Assembly (NCBI GenBank): GCA_963573385.1
Contig: CAUYLG010075519.1
Span: 62,001 to 126,000, forward strand
Length of the DNA: 64,000 nt
Direction of reading: 5' to 3'
From: Cacajao melanocephalus
Taxonomy: Eukaryota; Chordata; Mammalia; Primates; Pitheciidae
Shown: positions 12,413-23,610 of the stretch, piece by piece
Numbering within the stretch: the first letter of the stretch is position 1
How the letters are laid out: every line of letters starts with the position of its first letter
Notes under the pieces: model-generated
Seen by the model: the letters and a program-made list of their open reading frames with translations, nothing else
Databases searched by the model: none
Told to the model about the DNA's origin: nothing
Translations under genes and position numbers: made by a program

Positions 12413-12621
12413 CAAAAAGAAAGAAAGAAAAGAAAGAAAGAGAGAAAAGAAAGAAAGGAAGGAAGGAAGGAGAAAGAAAGAGAAAGAAGGAAAGAAAGAA
12501 AGAAAAGAAAGAGAAAGAAAGAAAGAAAAAGAAAGAAAGGGAGACCTCGCCAAAAGAAAGAAAGAAAGAAAGCCAGAAAGGAAGAAAGGAGAGGAAGAAA
12601 AAGAAAAAGAAAGAAGAGCTT
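12413..12621 (+). repeat. (GAAA)n/(GGAA)n microsatellite grown from an Alu tail
   Basis: About 200 bp of AAAG-type repeats with GGAA variants follow the Alu A tail. A non-repeat phrase at 12540-12553 (GGGAGACCTCGCC) resembles the Alu end at 12395-12410, which suggests the tail region was duplicated during growth. It encodes a meaningless Lys/Glu-rich frame. Confidence 0.93.
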
Positions 12622-13200
12622 GTGCACAAGTGGTGTTCAGGGAATGTCATGTCTGGAGACCTGATCTCAAGCGCCACCACGGTGTCTGGGTGGCCTCCTG
12701 CCTGGAGGCCTGGAGCTCAGGAACAGAAAGTAGGGAGGGAGCAGGACTCCCCCGACCTTCAGGACAGCTGCCTTTGTGACAGCCACAGGCAGGAACTGGA
12801 TGGTGGAGTTTCTGCTGAGCGACTTTTACAGACTGAATAGGTGTGGAGCCAGAGGAAACAAACTTTAACAAACAACTCACCTCTCAGCCACGTGCGCAAA
12901 TTATTTCTGGAAACCCAGGCAGGAAGCCGCATCAAGCTCTGAGGCTTCCTAGGAGTCAGAACTCTGGTCTTGGCTCACAGTGACTGAGAAGTGAAGGGTA
13001 GCCGAAACTGTAGAGTCACAAAGGACATTTTCATTTTATCTCAATGAATGCTTTTTGTTCGAGGAGGGATGAGATTCTAGCACACAAGTGTCCATTGTTG
13101 ATGCCGCTGTGAGGCCAGGAAAACCCATGGGTTTGGACCTGTAACCCTGGTGAGTATTAAATGTGATGATGGTGACTATGCACCCAGGCGGCTAGCCTCC
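12622..13200. other. No gene or recognised repeat
   Basis: Mixed DNA; no recognisable feature. Confidence 0.5.
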
Positions 13201-13202
13201 TC

Positions 13203-13241
13203 ATTGATTGATTGATTGATTCATTCATTCATTCATTCATC
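13203..13241 (+). repeat. (ATTG)n then (ATTC)n microsatellite
   Basis: Four ATTG units switch to five ATTC units at about 13221. It is followed by sequence resembling an L2 3' end. Confidence 0.9.
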
Positions 13242-13380
13242 AAATGTGCTCCTGTGGTGTGCTGGGTACTGTTCTAGACCAAAGCAGAAAAACCCTTGCC
13301 TGTCTCAGGTGACCAAGCGGACAAAGATATGCTCCTGTCCTTTGGAAATAATTCCAGAGTATGGAATGCAGGAAGGAATC
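13242..13380 (+). mobile_element. Possible L2 3'-end relic
   Basis: GTGTGCTGGGTACTGTTCTA followed by 'aaaacccttgcctgtctcagg' and GACAAAGATATGCTCC recalls the common L2 3' segment. Divergence is high. Confidence 0.4.
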
Positions 13381-14721
13381 AAGGAGGAGGAAAAAGGACA
13401 GTAAAAGAAACATAAAAGCAGGAGGGGAGTGCAAGAGATGAAGATGCTATGTCAGAGCCCAGAGGAATCCACCACGTGGCTTGGGTGCTTCTGGTTATTA
13501 CCATGGTTACCGGCCCTGATGGCTGCCCCTGAAGCAGAAAGCCCATTTCTGTTATTTCTGTAACATTCATAGATGACAGTTCCAAAGCCTCTGTGTGGGT
13601 TGACTAAAATCTGCTAGTGAACATCTAGTGCTGAGGAAATGATCCAGAAATTCTCAACATTTGGTTTTCTCTCCAAGACTGGGCATGTCAAAAAATATTC
13701 AAACATTTTACACAGAGAGTTGTGGGGATTTCATTTGACCCTGTGATGCATTTATCAAAATATGGTTGCAAATTAGAAAGGAAGTCATGCACGTGGAAAA
13801 AGAGGGAAGCCAGAAGGTTGAGGGCCTAGGAATGTCTGGTCATGGGCATTGCTAGGACAGGCCTTGGGGACGGGGGCTGCCACAATAGGACACCCAAGTC
13901 AGCAGGAAGTCTTGAGCCTATGGGCACTGGATGACCAGTTTCTGGGCAGAGCATGATTATGTGCAACAGAGGTTAACTGCCTCTTTGCCATTTTCCCAGG
14001 GACCAGCTGTACCCACCCGACCTCCAAGAGAACTCTCCATGCCACATACAGGACATTGAGTGGACGCCTGTCTCATTTCTCCCAGCATGGAAAGTCATTC
14101 CTGGACTGCTGGGGGCCATGGAGAGGCCCTTCCCCTTCCAGCATGGGAAAGCCAAGCTGGTTGGGAAGTAGCTCAACTCAAGCTGCTGCTGTTGCAGGTG
14201 GCCTCTCCTAGGCCTTCCTTGTCCCACCTGCATTTCCCCTCATTTTCCATCTGGATATGTACCAGGTTCTCCCAAATCCAGCAGCCACCATGCCTGGTCT
14301 CACTGAGGGCTTGCATCATCTGAGCTATTTCAGTATAAATATTGAAAAACAAAAGTATCCTTTTCCACTGATCTCAGCCAAGGCCGTTGAGAATTTTTTA
14401 AGAAGATTGCTCAGTAGAGCAAGAAGGAAATTAGAAGAAATAGTCAAAAGCTTAGATGTGGATGAGCTTACAAAGCAAAGGCCTCTCTTACAAGCGTCTA
14501 AATTCTCCTTCCAGGCTGACTTGGGCTCAGGGCATGGGCCCCAGGCTGTGGGAAACCAGACTCAGCTCTTTGCCTTTTAAAGAAAATTTAGTTGGCACCA
14601 ATTGGACTTCATGTCCTTTCAGAACCTGCTTGGAAAGTTAGAAGAATGGGACTGGGGAAGTTTCCAGGCCATCCTGCTACTTTGTGGCTGCACTGTTAGT
14701 TTTGATTCCCCTGCTCTGAAT
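13381..14721. other. No gene or recognised repeat
   Basis: Frames such as 14060-14323 and 14257-14580 have no recognisable domain. No RNA gene seen. Confidence 0.5.
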
Positions 14722-15121
14722 GAGAGACAGACAGATGGATAAATGAGTGGATGGATGGGTGGCTGGATGGACGGACAGATAGAGAGATGGATGGATGGAT
14801 GGATGGATAAACAGGTGGATTGATGGATAGATAGATAATAAGCAGATAGAGGGATAGATGGAAAGATAGATGGATAGATGGGCAGATGATAAATGGATGA
14901 ATGGATAGATGGATGATTTAGATGGATGGATAGAGGGATAGATGGATAAATGGATGGATGGATGGATGGATGGATGGATAAATGGATAGATAGAGGGATA
15001 GATGGATGAATACATGGATAAACAGATGAATGGATAGATGGATGGATAGACAGGTGGATAGAGGGATAGCTAGATGGATAGATGGGAAAATGGATGGATA
15101 GATAGGTAGGTTGATGGATGC
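14722..15121 (+). repeat. GGAT/GATA tetranucleotide satellite (about 400 bp)
   Basis: A continuous run of GATG, GATA and GGAT tetramers with point variants. Longer phrases such as GATAGATGGATGGATAGA recur irregularly. Open antisense frames rich in Ser, Ile, Tyr and Pro are by-products of the repeat. Confidence 0.97.
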
Positions 15122-15190
15122 AATAAATGGATTAGCTAGAGAAATAAATTCTACAAACGGAGGGGACTGGTTTGGAAGAATCAACTAAAT

Positions 15191-15376
15191 CAGTAGTCAG
15201 CAAACTGTGGCCCATTGGCCAAACGCAGCCTGCTACTTGTTTTGAAAATAACAGAATACAGACAAGCCCATTCGTTTGCGTATTTTCTATGGTTGCTTCT
15301 ATGCTACAGAGGCAGTGTCGAAAGCCAAAAATACTTATCTGACCCTTTATAGAAAAATGTTCTCCAACTCCTGACC
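15191..15376 (+). mobile_element. hAT-like DNA transposon relic
   Basis: It starts CAGTAGTCAGCAAACTGTGG and CCCATTGGCCAAACGCAGCC, contains CCCATTCGTTTGCGTATTTT and GGTTGCTTCTATGCTACAG, and ends near CCAACTCCTGACC. This matches a widespread non-autonomous hAT family whose name I cannot fix by eye. Its 8-bp duplication is no longer clear. Confidence 0.65.
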
Positions 15377-16915
15377 TAAGTGGACATTGTACTTACCACT
15401 GTTTATTGGCTTAGGTGAACAAACAACATTCTACAACAAAAAAAATTTAATGTAATTTCTTATAATAAATACTCTTGATGTAATGGCTATAGGCCAGCTT
15501 CCCTTGAAACTATGAAAACAAACTTTTCAACATATAGGAAAGCTCTTTGCCCTGCTTTGTATGCAGATATTCTGTTCAGCTTTGTGAGAACAAGATACAG
15601 AATAAGTATCAACTTGAGTTACATGCTAACAGTTTTGTAAATCGTCGCTCAACGTTCCCCTACTTTATTATGAGATATAGGAGCTGCTTGCTCTGTCTTC
15701 TGCAGCTACGTGTGTATCAGCTAAGGCTGAATGAAGGGATAACTCGCTTTCAATTCCCAGATCAATACTGGTTATGAGATCCAGTCCAACTGAGTCAGTC
15801 CTGGACCTAATGAAATACGTTCAGAGCAATGTATAAATGTTTTATCCTTCTTTCAGAGAACCTCAGCTCCACCCACAAAAGAGTCAGGAACCTGCAGTTC
15901 TTTTAGAGACCTTCCCAGACCTTATTTATTTAAGACCTTCCCATTTTCTCCATGGCAATTATTAATAATGAAATCTAAAATATTCTTACTCCTTTATGTC
16001 ATAACTTTGCTCTGGAGTCACCCTTGTTGTTAGACAGAGTTGGGTAAGGACATGTAGATAGTCCATTTTCTTAGTTCTTACAGATGTGACAATATCTCTT
16101 TGTTGCTTGCTCACGTGAGTAACAAAATTGGCTTGCTGTAGAATTCATGAGTCATACTTGTTATGCTTCAAAATACAGACATAGTTCCATTGTCTTCTGG
16201 TAATTGCCACACTAACTTTGCATTTTTCTCTAAAAGTAAGTTAAAACACCTTTTTGATTATTTGTGTAGGAAATTCAAGCATTTCTGGAGAAAACAGTCA
16301 TATTTTGCATTCTAATTTTCCATGGCAAAGGTTGGACACTTTCAGATGCAGGTGTTCATTACTGGGAACTGCATTTACATTTCTGACTGTTGTTTTCTTT
16401 CAGTTACTCTGGTTTCTTTTTCAGAAATGCTAATCTGGTCCACAGGGCAGCCTGGTATTCTCTGCCATTTTCTTTCTCCCTGCCGTCATCTCTGTTCCTG
16501 TTTCCCTGCGTTGTGGGGACTCTCTGGTTTGCCTTTGGCATCGGGGTTCTGTTTTCTGCAATTGCAGTTCTGCCTTCGCTGCCTGCAATGAAGTTTCGGT
16601 TTCGCTATGGCGTTGTGAGCCTCTCTGACCATCTTTCGTAGCCCTCTGCCATGCTGCTCAAGCCAGAAACCCAAACCACACCTGATGCTTGCTGCCCCTT
16701 ATGCCTCCCTCTCGTCCATCCATGGCTGAGGTTGCTTCAACCTCCAGAGTATTTCTCTCAAGGTCACTTTGTCTCCGTCTTGACTGCCATCACTTCAGTT
16801 CATGGGGTCACCATCTCACCCTCCTTTTTACCTCCCCATTGCTCCTCCAAGTCTGTTCTCTATGCAGTAGTTGCAGTAATTGATGCCTACACACACATTT
16901 AAACATGTGTATGTA
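15377..16915. other. Unannotated DNA; weak antisense L1M similarity at 16060-16230
   Basis: The phrase CATTGTCTTCTGGTAATTGC and its context resemble an antisense L1M 3' region. The rest shows no gene or repeat I can name. Confidence 0.4.
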
Positions 16916-17275
16916 CAATTGACCCTCAAACAACATGGGTTTGAACTATTCAGGTCCACTTATACATGGAGGTTCTTCCGCCTCTGCCACCTCTGAGACC
17001 GCCAGACCCACCCCTTCTCCTCCTACTCCTTAAATTCTCTCCATAACATTTTCTTTTCTCTGGCTTACTTTATTGTAAGAATACAGTGTATAATGCATAT
17101 AACACACAAACTGTTAGTTAATCAGCTGTTTACGTTATCAGTAAGGCTTTCAATCAACACTAGGCTCAATAGTACTTGAAGCTTTCGGTCAACAAGAGCT
17201 ACGTTTAGGGAAGTCAAAAGTTATGGTGAATTTTCAGCTGCTGGGTGGGGTTGGCACCTGTTCAAGGGTCAACTG
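16916..17275 (+). mobile_element. Complete MER2 (Tigger-type) DNA transposon with TA duplications
   Basis: The ends CAATTGACCCTCAAAC and GTTCAAGGGTCAACTG are inverted repeats. TA lies immediately outside both ends (16914-16915 and 17276-17277), as expected for Tc1/mariner insertion. Inside are GGTTTGAACTATTCAGGTCC, CTTCCGCCTCTGCCACC, GCTTACTTTATTGTAAGAAT and AGTCAAAAGTTATGGTG. It is non-autonomous, 360 bp, close to the family length. Confidence 0.93.
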
Positions 17276-17410
17276 TATGCATGTGTATGTGTGTATCAAC
17301 TGTATGCAAGTGTATGTGTATATCAACTGTATGTATGTGTGTGTGTATATAGATGTATACACGTGCATATACACATACCTATATACTGAATATACACACA
17401 CACACTTTCA
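17269..17410 (+). repeat. 27-bp minisatellite and TG/TA simple repeat grown from the MER2 end
   Basis: TCAACTGTATG occurs at 17269, 17296 and 17323, a strict 27-bp period. The first copy is the terminal inverted repeat of MER2 plus its TA. The array then decays into TGTA, TGTG and CACA tracts. Replication slippage starting at the transposon end is the simplest reading. Confidence 0.85.
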
Positions 17411-17833
17411 GTAGCTTTGTTTTGTACTAAAAATTCAAAGCACTTTTCCCAGCTGTGAAGCTTCTGCACGAGCTGACACTGCCTATGTCTCTAAATTCAG
17501 CTGTGCCATTTACCAGGCACATGGGTCTTTTTTCAGTTCTTCAGGCAGGAGGAGCTCTTTGTCACCTTAAAGCAAGTTGCTTCCTCTACCAGGAATATGC
17601 ATTACTTTCTTTCCATATCTGGCTCAGATGAAATACTACAGAAGCCTTTCCTGCCGACTTTCTCTAAGTAAGTGCTACCTGCCCCCAATCAGCCCTTTTT
17701 TGATTCCTTAATAGCAATTATGGTTATGAATTATTTATTTATTAGTGCATCGTCTGTGAACCTCACCGCAGTGTATGCTGCCTCAAAGGTGACATCTTGT
17801 TCGTTCTACCCATCTCTGGATTCTCCACCCCTA
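17411..17833. other. No gene; possible L2/MIR relic flanking the next Alu
   Basis: Sequence before the Alu (GCATCGTCTGTGAACCTC) and after it (TTAATAAATATTTGTTAA) could be one interrupted old L2. Not firm. Confidence 0.35.
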
Positions 17834-18072
17834 GTAATTTCGGCTCACTGCAACCTCCACCTCCCGGGTGCAAGCCATTCTTGTGCCTCAGCCTCTCAAG
17901 TAGTTGCAATTACAGGCGTGCACCACCACACCCAGCTAATTTTTATAGTTTTAGTAGAGATGGCGTTTCATCATGTTGGCCAGGCTGGTCTCAAACTCCT
18001 GACCTTAAGTGATTCTCCTGCCTCAACCCCTCAAAGTGCTGGGATTACAGATGTGAGCCACTGGGCCCGGTC
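17834..18072 (-). mobile_element. Alu, antisense, lacking its tail
   Basis: It starts inside the right arm at TTTCGGCTCACTGCAACCTC and runs through the linker (AATTTTTATAGTTTTAGTAG) and left arm to GAGCCACTGGGCCCGG. The A tail and 3' portion are missing. Confidence 0.9.
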
Positions 18073-18374
18073 TTCATAATGGGTTTTTAATAAATATTTG
18101 TTAAAAGAAGTGGTTCATCACATATTAGTAATTTTCATCTTCACTTATACACTGTATATAACTTTTTTTTAGTATTATGTACATTTCATTTGCTTAAAGT
18201 CTCTTTAAAACAACTTTTTAGACTTATTTCTATAATTAAATCTAAACTATTCTTACTGATTCCTTAAATAACTTTGTTCTGGTTATTCCTTATATTATTA
18301 TTTACTATGGTTATTCCTTACCGTGTTTTGTTTGTTTAATACAGGTTATATCTTTGGATATCCTATAGAGGATT

Positions 18375-18960
18375 CCAGTGTGTTGAAGCCCTTCAGTCCT
18401 CCTGAGGGAATGTGTTCTCTTTCTGGGGTCCACAAGGGGGCGTAGTTTTAAGGGCAAGAACTTCCCAGCACCCATGCCCCACTCCCACGCCTCTCCATCC
18501 GGGAGATTTAACGGTTTCCGTTTTCATTTTCGCGGGTCAAAAGTCAATCACTCCAGCGGAAGTTCTAAGGAAGTCCTTTCATTGGCCAGGGGGCTTGGAG
18601 AAGGAGGGAATTCCTCTCAGGTTAAAAGTTCCCCTCCTTCCACACCCCTTTGGACTCCATGTTTGGACCGCTTCCACAAACGTTCTCTTTGTGGAAGCTG
18701 TCTTTCTCTCGCCTGGATTTCCCCTCTGGGGTTCCCTTCCACACACACTCTGTCTCTCGTGGAAGCCTTCTCTCTTCCTCTCCCTTTTCTCTTTGTCTAC
18801 CTAAATAAATCACTTTTCTGCAAAAACTTTCTGAGTCTGGTATTTACTTTCCGTGGGCTCCTCTCCCATTCTTGAGAGAATGACAGACCAGGAACCTGGA
18901 GAAACGTCCTCTCAGGGGAGCTGAGGGCTCCCCTGAACCTTGAAACCTAATACTCCTGTA
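18375..18960 (+). mobile_element. LTR-like block (possible ERV1 LTR)
   Basis: A CATTGGCC box (18580), pyrimidine-rich U3-like DNA, an AATAAATCACTTTT polyadenylation-like signal at 18803, and a downstream GAGTCTGGTATTTAC segment resemble an LTR arrangement. I cannot match a family, and clear TG/CA ends with duplications were not found. Confidence 0.4.
18430..18445 (+). promoter_or_regulatory. CTCF-like motif
   Basis: CCACAAGGGGGCGTAG is close to the CTCF core consensus (CCACNAGGGGGCGC-type). It lies in the LTR-like block. Occupancy cannot be judged from sequence. Confidence 0.5.
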
Positions 18961-20339
18961 GATTATTTTTAGAGTCTTCTAAAGTCTTCTAAATCATCAA
19001 GATGAAATCTCTTTCCTATTTTCCGTAGCTTAAAAAAATGATCCCCCCACCCCAATAGAGTTTTTCCTCCCTTATTTACTCATCCTTAAAGGAAGTGACG
19101 TCTGTGAAGCGCCAGTGCTTGCTGAGAGCGAGGGTGAGCTGATTGTCGCGGTCTGGTCCTCGTGTGTGGAGTCCTGTCCTGGTGCTGTCGGTGGAGACAG
19201 GTGGGCAGTGCTCCCTCCCAGCCTGATCCCGATTCCGCACAGACAGTTGCCTGCAGAAGCTCTATTTCTCCAGACTTCTAACTTCTCCTGCCTTATCTGA
19301 TTGTTCTCTGGTACTGTATCCTGAGTCCAAGGACGGCATGAGAATCTTGTTTCTAACATGCTGCTCCGCGTGTTTCTTCCCTACTCTTCTCTTACTAAGG
19401 CAGCTTGACTCGTGTGCGCTGTTTTTCCTAAAATGTGATGAGCCACCAGCAGTTTCTTTTTTCTTTACAGGTGGTTTTTGTTTGCTTGCTTTTTAAGTTC
19501 CTGTCTCTGAATGAATCTAGATTAAAAGAGGGATGGGATGAGTGGTGGATAGCACTAAGGGTAACTGTATGGCACATAGAGTGACTCCCGTGTGATTTTC
19601 TGGTAGTTTCTGAGTTCAGATTCTGGGTCATGGGAGGAGAGAGCTGACGGCAGGGTGGTGAGAAATTCCTCCAGTCTTTTAGATGCTTTCACTTTTCTGA
19701 AGTAAAGCCTGAATATGCCATTAAGGGCAGCTGTGGTAGGTTTTCCTTCCACCGAGTTCTATCTACCATGTAGTTAATGAAACATCTTTCCATATTTTCC
19801 ATGTGGTTACTCATCAAGCCTAGTTTTGGAGATGGTGTGAGTTTTGTTTTGTTTTGTTTTCTTCTGAAGGCGGAAAAAAAGTTGCATTTTAGGGTTGCTG
19901 ATAAGATCTAGTTAAAACCCAATTTTTAAAATATTAGACACTGAATTTTCCTCAATATAGCATAAACAATGGCCATTAAATATGTGCTTTTCCCACCCTT
20001 AATCAGCTCTGTACTAGGAATTAGCACTAAAAATATTAGAAGAGATATTTTATATATACATATTTGGTTGAGACTATTTAAAGAATTTCTTCATCTTAGC
20101 TACAATGGGCTCTTTTTTTTTTACTCTGTCTTTCTTTCCTAATTAAGCTAGAAACAACAGCTATTTTATCTCTTCAATTTTAATCTACCGTTTCTTTTTT
20201 ATTTTCAGCTATATGTTAACAGATACGGGCTAGGGAAACATAAAAATTAAATAACTTGAGTGAGTCAATAAAAAGATTATTCTGTTTCTTTCAGGGTTTT
20301 TAAGGACCATAACGAATAAAACAGAACCAGAGAAGTTAC
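18961..20339. other. No gene seen; AT-rich toward the end
   Basis: Contains a short (TTTTG)n run at 19841-19860. No recognised interspersed repeat or coding frame. Confidence 0.5.
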
Positions 20340-20790
20340 AAAGCATGTGTTTATCACTCAGCAACAGAGAATTTTAAATCAGTACTTTAAATCATTATTA
20401 CACATAAAAATACATTTAGTATATTATTGTACATATAAATATATTTAATAGGTGTTTTAACTATAAATTGAGTTTTCAAGCATGTATTTATCACTTAGCA
20501 GAATTTTAAATATGTAATAACGATTATATATAAATACAATAAATATATATTTTATATAGTTAAAAATATATACTACATATAATTTTACATTAAAATGTAT
20601 TAAATATGTTTTATAGTCTATTTACATGGTATATATTAAATATATGCTGTATATGTTTAAAATATATTTAAAATTCTGTTGCTGATAAAACACATTTTTA
20701 AACTTGTGTTTTTGTTTTAAATATACATACATATATGCATTATGTATTATAGGTATATATGTGTCACGCATGTATGGGTATATTTCTCCA
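20340..20790. repeat. AT-rich DNA with direct and inverted repeats
   Basis: AGCATGTGTTTATCACTCAG (20341) plus GAATTTTAAAT recurs as AGCATGTATTTATCACTTAG (20479) plus the same GAATTTTAAAT. The same phrase is present inverted at about 20667-20695 (ATTTAAAATTCTGTTGCTGA then TAAAACAC). TA-rich arms between them could fold into hairpins. Confidence 0.75.
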
Positions 20791-20839
20791 TTGTACCGTA
20801 TTTACTTTTAAAACAATAATCTAGGGACAAAAATTGAGA

Positions 20840-21299
20840 GCTTTAGCTCCTAGTCAGTACAAACTGTAGACTGTAGGTTGGCACAAAATCTGAATGGGAG
20901 CCAGTGTATTTGGCGAGTAAATCCTTGCAATAAGCCCTTTGATGGTCTAAAGCTAAAGACATTTCAGCTGAAAGCCCGGCAGGGATTAGGACAGTATTTT
21001 CTGCATTTTGAAAATAGCGCTCCCCCTTGTGGCCATTCCCATGCTGACTTCTAAAGTTGAGTTCTGAGAACTCTTCCGTTTTAAGAGGAGCGTCTCTCCA
21101 GTTTTTCTTTCTGCTTTTATATTGTAGCCCTGTCTTTGAGGTGGATTTCAGTCTCCACTCACCCTCCCAGTCAAGAAGCATTATTATTATGAGATATTGA
21201 TGATGTTGACAGACCCTACGTGGAGGATCTGTGATCAGGCAGAAGGGTGACGGGTCGGGACTCGTTTCTGCTGCGTTTGACGTCATCTCAGGGTTGGCG
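20840..21299. other. Non-repeat DNA with an open frame of doubtful meaning
   Basis: A minus-strand frame of 185 codons (20843-21400) is open but shows no recognisable domain, signal peptide or conserved motif. It ends inside a MIR, so a real gene is unlikely. Confidence 0.4.
21017..21034 (-). promoter_or_regulatory. CTCF-like motif
   Basis: On the minus strand, GGCCACAAGGGGGAGCGC is close to the CTCF core. Together with the plus-strand motif at 18430 it makes a convergent pair 2.6 kb apart. Confidence 0.45.
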
Positions 21300-21420
21300 G
21301 CTAGTAGTGGGGAGGTCAGCGGGCTAAGACTCCCAGGACACCAGGTGTGAGTCCTGGCTGTATCATTAAATGGTAGAGTTATTTCCCGTCCGGGGCTCAA
21401 AGCCGTTATTTATGTATAGC
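21300..21420 (+). mobile_element. MIR element
   Basis: GGTCAGCGGGCTAAGACTCC, GGTGTGAGTCCTGGCTGTAT and GGGGCTCAAAGCCG follow the 5' half of MIR. Confidence 0.65.
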
Positions 21421-22599
21421 CAAAGGCCTCAAAGATGATTACTCTCCAGGACACCCTCCCGTCCTGAGAGTCTAGCTCTAGAGTATTTGGGAAGGGGGTA
21501 TGTTAGACCCTGGCTTCTGCCATTTTTCCTGGGGGCTTATTCCACGTGCCTGGCTTGCTGTGAGTTCAGTCATGTGGTTGCCTGGGAGCCTAGTAAGAAG
21601 AAAACCCAGGCACAAATCCACTTGGAGAAATCCAGCAGCATTTCAGGGAGGAGGTGCCATGTCCTCTGCATAGGGGCTGGCGGGATGACAGCTTGTACTG
21701 GTGGAAGGGTTTTTGGAAGAGATCCCCAAGGGACACACATTCCTTAAAATGTGACAAGCACAATGAGGGACTCCATTTTAAATCTCTCAAGTTAACAAAG
21801 ATTATTTTAAATTATGCTCAATGCATGCAAGGTTTGGTCAGACGGGCACGTTGATGGGGTGTAAACAGGTTAGTTTTTGTGTAGGCAGTTTGGAAATATG
21901 AAGAACTTTGAAAAAGTTGGTTACTTTTGTCTTGGAATTTCAATCCCAGAGGCAGAATGTGAGCAAAGATGACTATACAAACACATTCACTCTGGCTTCC
22001 AGTCTGTTGTTAGAAAAAACAGAAAGAACCTAAATATTTAGCTTTAGGGAAGAGGTTTAAGAGGGTAACCAAGGGTTACGTTTTTTGTCTTGCCACGGTT
22101 GGAGCCTTTCTTCAGGTGAACTATTACGTCAAACTCTACTGATGTACAAGGGGATCGATTCAAATTGGGTGGTGGTTGGGCAAGGGGGCGGTTTCTGTTG
22201 TGGCATTGCACCCAGACTGCATGACCCAGCCAGTCCTCAGCCTCCCCTGTGGCAGCTCATGAGGCACTTCCATGGCAAACATACCCCATGGCAAACATAC
22301 CCCATGGCATAGCTAGAACGTCCTGATTCAGACAATTGTGGGATGTTAGTGTCAGCCTTTCCTTCTGACTGGTGGAATTATGCACAAGTCTCTCCCAAAT
22401 TCTTTTTACTTTTCTGTACTTGCCAAATTTTTCATTATGAACATATTACTTATTGCACTACAATATCTAAGATATTAAAAATGATGCCAGTTTATTATTT
22501 TAGAATTAGAAGTATAATTGTCATAGAAACCACAAAACTTGGGTCAGCCTGGCCAACATATTCTTTCCTTTTTGGCAGATCTTCAGGCTCATGTGGAAA
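21421..22599. other. No gene; short direct repeat at 22270-22310
   Basis: CCATGGCAAACATACC occurs twice and starts a third time (CCATGGCATAGC). Otherwise nothing recognised. Confidence 0.5.
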
Positions 22600-23298
22600 A
22601 ACCATTGATAATCCCACCACCTAGAGAAAACTACTGTTAGTATTTTGAGTGTATTTCCTTCCAGCTTTTTTTCTATATATGTGTATGTATGTATAATATG
22701 TATTGATAACTTACTATATGTTAATAAAATACTATATATAATAAATACATTATATCTTACATGGAACACATTTTGCTTAGTGTGTTATAAACACAGTTTT
22801 GTATCCTGTTTATTTTTTTTTAACATTATATTGTTTATTCCCTAGATATTACCATTTGAAAACATGACTTTTTTTTTTTTTGAGACGGAATCTCTCACTG
22901 ACGCCCAGGCTGGAGTGCAATGGTGCGATCTCAGCTCACTGCAAACTCCGCCTCCCTGGGTTCAAGCAATTCTCCTGCCTCAGCCTCCCAAGTAGCTGGG
23001 ATTACAGGCACCTGCCACCAAGCCTGGCTAATTTTTTTTTGTATTTTTAGTAGAGACGGGGTTTTACTATGTTGGCCAGGCTGGTCTCAAACTCCTGACC
23101 TCGTGATCAGCCCGCCTCGGCCTCCCAAAGTGCTAGGATTACAGGTGTGGGCCACCGTGCCTGGCCAAAAACATGACATTTAATGTCTTCCTAATATGCA
23201 AATCTACTGACAAACATAATTTTCTAACCAATATTTCTGCTATAACAGCACTGATATGAACATACCTGTACATAAATCTTGTCTATATTTGTACTTTT
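22600..23298 (-). mobile_element. Old LINE 3' region (L1ME-like), split by an Alu
   Basis: 'cccaccacctagagaaaact' and TATTTCCTTCCAGC, TA-rich DNA, 'acacattttgcttagtgtg' and, beyond the Alu, 'gaacatacctgtacataaat' resemble the antisense 3' region of an old L1. Divergence is high. Confidence 0.55.
22869..23167 (-). mobile_element. Full-length Alu (AluS/Sc or Y-like) with 10-bp TSD
   Basis: It runs from a T tail (GAGACGGAATCTC) to GGCCACCGTGCCTGGCC. Low divergence and GACCTCGTGATC suggest a younger S or Y subfamily. AAAACATGAC is repeated perfectly at 22859-22868 and 23168-23177. Confidence 0.95.
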
Positions 23299-23387
23299 GA
23301 AAGTCGCAGTTTCCAAGAACCTATTTGTGAGGTTAGGTGAGGACTTACTGCACTTGAAAAAAAAAAAAAAAAAAACCTCCCCAAAAG
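23299..23387 (+). repeat. Duplicated segment, copy A
   Basis: GAAAGTCGCAGTTTCCAAGA through an A run to CCTCCCCAAAAG. A second copy lies at 24769-24850 in the same orientation, after the COX5B pseudogene. Confidence 0.85.
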
Positions 23388-23610
23388 GCTTTCACTGTTG
23401 TAGTCATTCGATTGATTAGACATATATGTAAAATATGGCTTGTTCATCTATTTAGACAATAATTATAAATATACCAAATTAATTTACATTTAAATGTTTT
23501 TCATTTGTTTCAAATTGAACTGTGATCTGTGGAATGTCAAGGCATCATTTTGTTTTTACCAGGTTGTTATGGCCCATCAGTATTATGTTATTAATTAAAG
23601 AAAGTAAGTG

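Noticed and set aside
12328..12840. 170-codon Lys/Glu-rich frame
   Set aside because: It runs from an Alu right arm through a GAAA microsatellite; the Lys/Glu composition is a repeat artefact.
14677..15184. Minus-strand frames rich in Ser, Ile, Pro, His and Tyr
   Set aside because: Translation of the GGAT/GATA satellite.
19440..19500. Splice-acceptor-like string (T-rich run then ACAG)
   Set aside because: Such strings are frequent; no open exon or matching donor could be tied to it.
20843..21400. 185-codon minus-strand open frame
   Set aside because: No known motif, starts inside a MIR, and no splice or promoter context supports it.
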